Assembly (NCBI GenBank): GCA_947468255.1
Contig: CANIMM010000187.1
Location: 1 to 6,429, forward strand
DNA: 6,429 bases
Direction: 5' to 3'
Source: Chitinophagaceae bacterium
GTDB taxonomy: Bacteria > Bacteroidota > Bacteroidia > Chitinophagales > Chitinophagaceae
Made by a program: the position numbers and the translations under genes
Shown here: piece by piece, positions 6,322 to 6,429 of the stretch
Layout of the letters: every line of letters starts with the position of its first letter
How positions within the stretch are numbered: position 1 is the stretch's first letter
Notes under the pieces: model-generated
Told to the model about the DNA's origin: nothing
Databases searched by the model: none
The model's input: only the letters and a program-made list of their open reading frames with translations

Positions 6322-6354
6322 TTGGCCGTAAACGCGTTGTAAAGAGTAAATTTG
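6322..6354 (+). promoter_or_regulatory. Possible + strand Bacteroidota promoter (TTG - 22 nt - TAnnTTTG)
   Basis: TTG at 6322-6324 is followed after 22 nt by TAAATTTG (6347-6354), an exact TAnnTTTG match with spacing inside the range described for Bacteroidota promoters. An ATG lies 22 nt further on at 6377, leaving a leader of plausible length. It would drive a gene divergent from the S46 peptidase. Confidence 0.35.
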
Positions 6355-6376
6355 CTGCACAACTTCAAACCACTGC

Positions 6377-6429
6377 ATGCCAATTTTTGAATTGAAACTT
6401 CCCAAAAGTATCGCAAGGGCATTAAATCT
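6377..6429 (+). CDS. Possible N-terminal start of a divergent gene, cut by the window end
   Basis: An open frame begins at the ATG at 6377 and runs off the window, reading MPIFELKLPKSIARALN. Support comes from the promoter-like site just upstream, an in-frame stop (6347-6349) that excludes a longer gene, and codons like those of the neighbours (GAA, AAA, TTA, AAT). The pattern of L, L and AL loosely recalls the segment before the Q motif of DEAD-box RNA helicases. Its first position is I rather than the usual aromatic residue, so this is only a guess. Seventeen codons are too few to be sure it is a gene. A - strand frame open from 6429 to a stop at 6319 (ending in QQIYSLQRVYGQ) competes for the same DNA. 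Confidence 0.35.
   Translation, partial: MPIFELKLPKSIARALN

Overview
The window looks like chromosomal DNA of a member of the Bacteroidota, most likely of the Chitinophagaceae or a near relative. Four things point that way. It encodes an S46 dipeptidyl-peptidase, a family concentrated in this phylum. Start codons lack Shine-Dalgarno sequences and are preceded by A/T-rich leaders. Two sites match the Bacteroidota -7 promoter motif TAnnTTTG. Finally, the spacers carry 7-bp repeats (GTGAATG and TCAGTTA types) of a kind I associate with this phylum. The family-level placement is inference.

Layout: typA (GTPase TypA/BipA) occupies 6-1814 on the + strand and ends in a clear intrinsic terminator (1834-1865). 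Everything from 2096 to 6177 is on the - strand. In transcription order these are an exported S46 dipeptidyl-peptidase (6177-4015), an exported dienelactone-hydrolase-family protein (3874-3071) and a free methionine-R-sulfoxide reductase of the GAF fold (2569-2096). The last 195 bases are mostly a spacer. It holds a possible - strand promoter for the peptidase and a possible + strand promoter followed by what may be the first 17 codons of a divergent gene cut by the window edge.

The genes are ordinary housekeeping or accessory functions and do not form an obvious pathway. The two exported hydrolases are adjacent and could share transcription, but 140 bp separates them. No defence system, CRISPR array, transposase, tRNA or rRNA is visible.

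The least explained DNA is the 501-bp spacer 2570-3070. It holds two 108-bp direct repeats that align without gaps (2587-2694 and 2909-3016, 92 of 108 positions identical). Each is built as four GTGAATG-type heptamers, a 52-bp core and four TCAGTTW-type heptamers. Between them lies a GC-rich element (2745-2850) whose two 28-29-nt arms pair with each other and enclose two adjacent perfect hairpins, giving a three-way-junction fold. A third heptamer array stays in the same 7-bp register and runs into the stop codon of the dienelactone-hydrolase gene. A second, smaller set of degenerate hairpin repeats lies at 1932-2055. These spacers are the best candidates for something undescribed. They look like dispersed, structured repeats rather than a protein-coding system.
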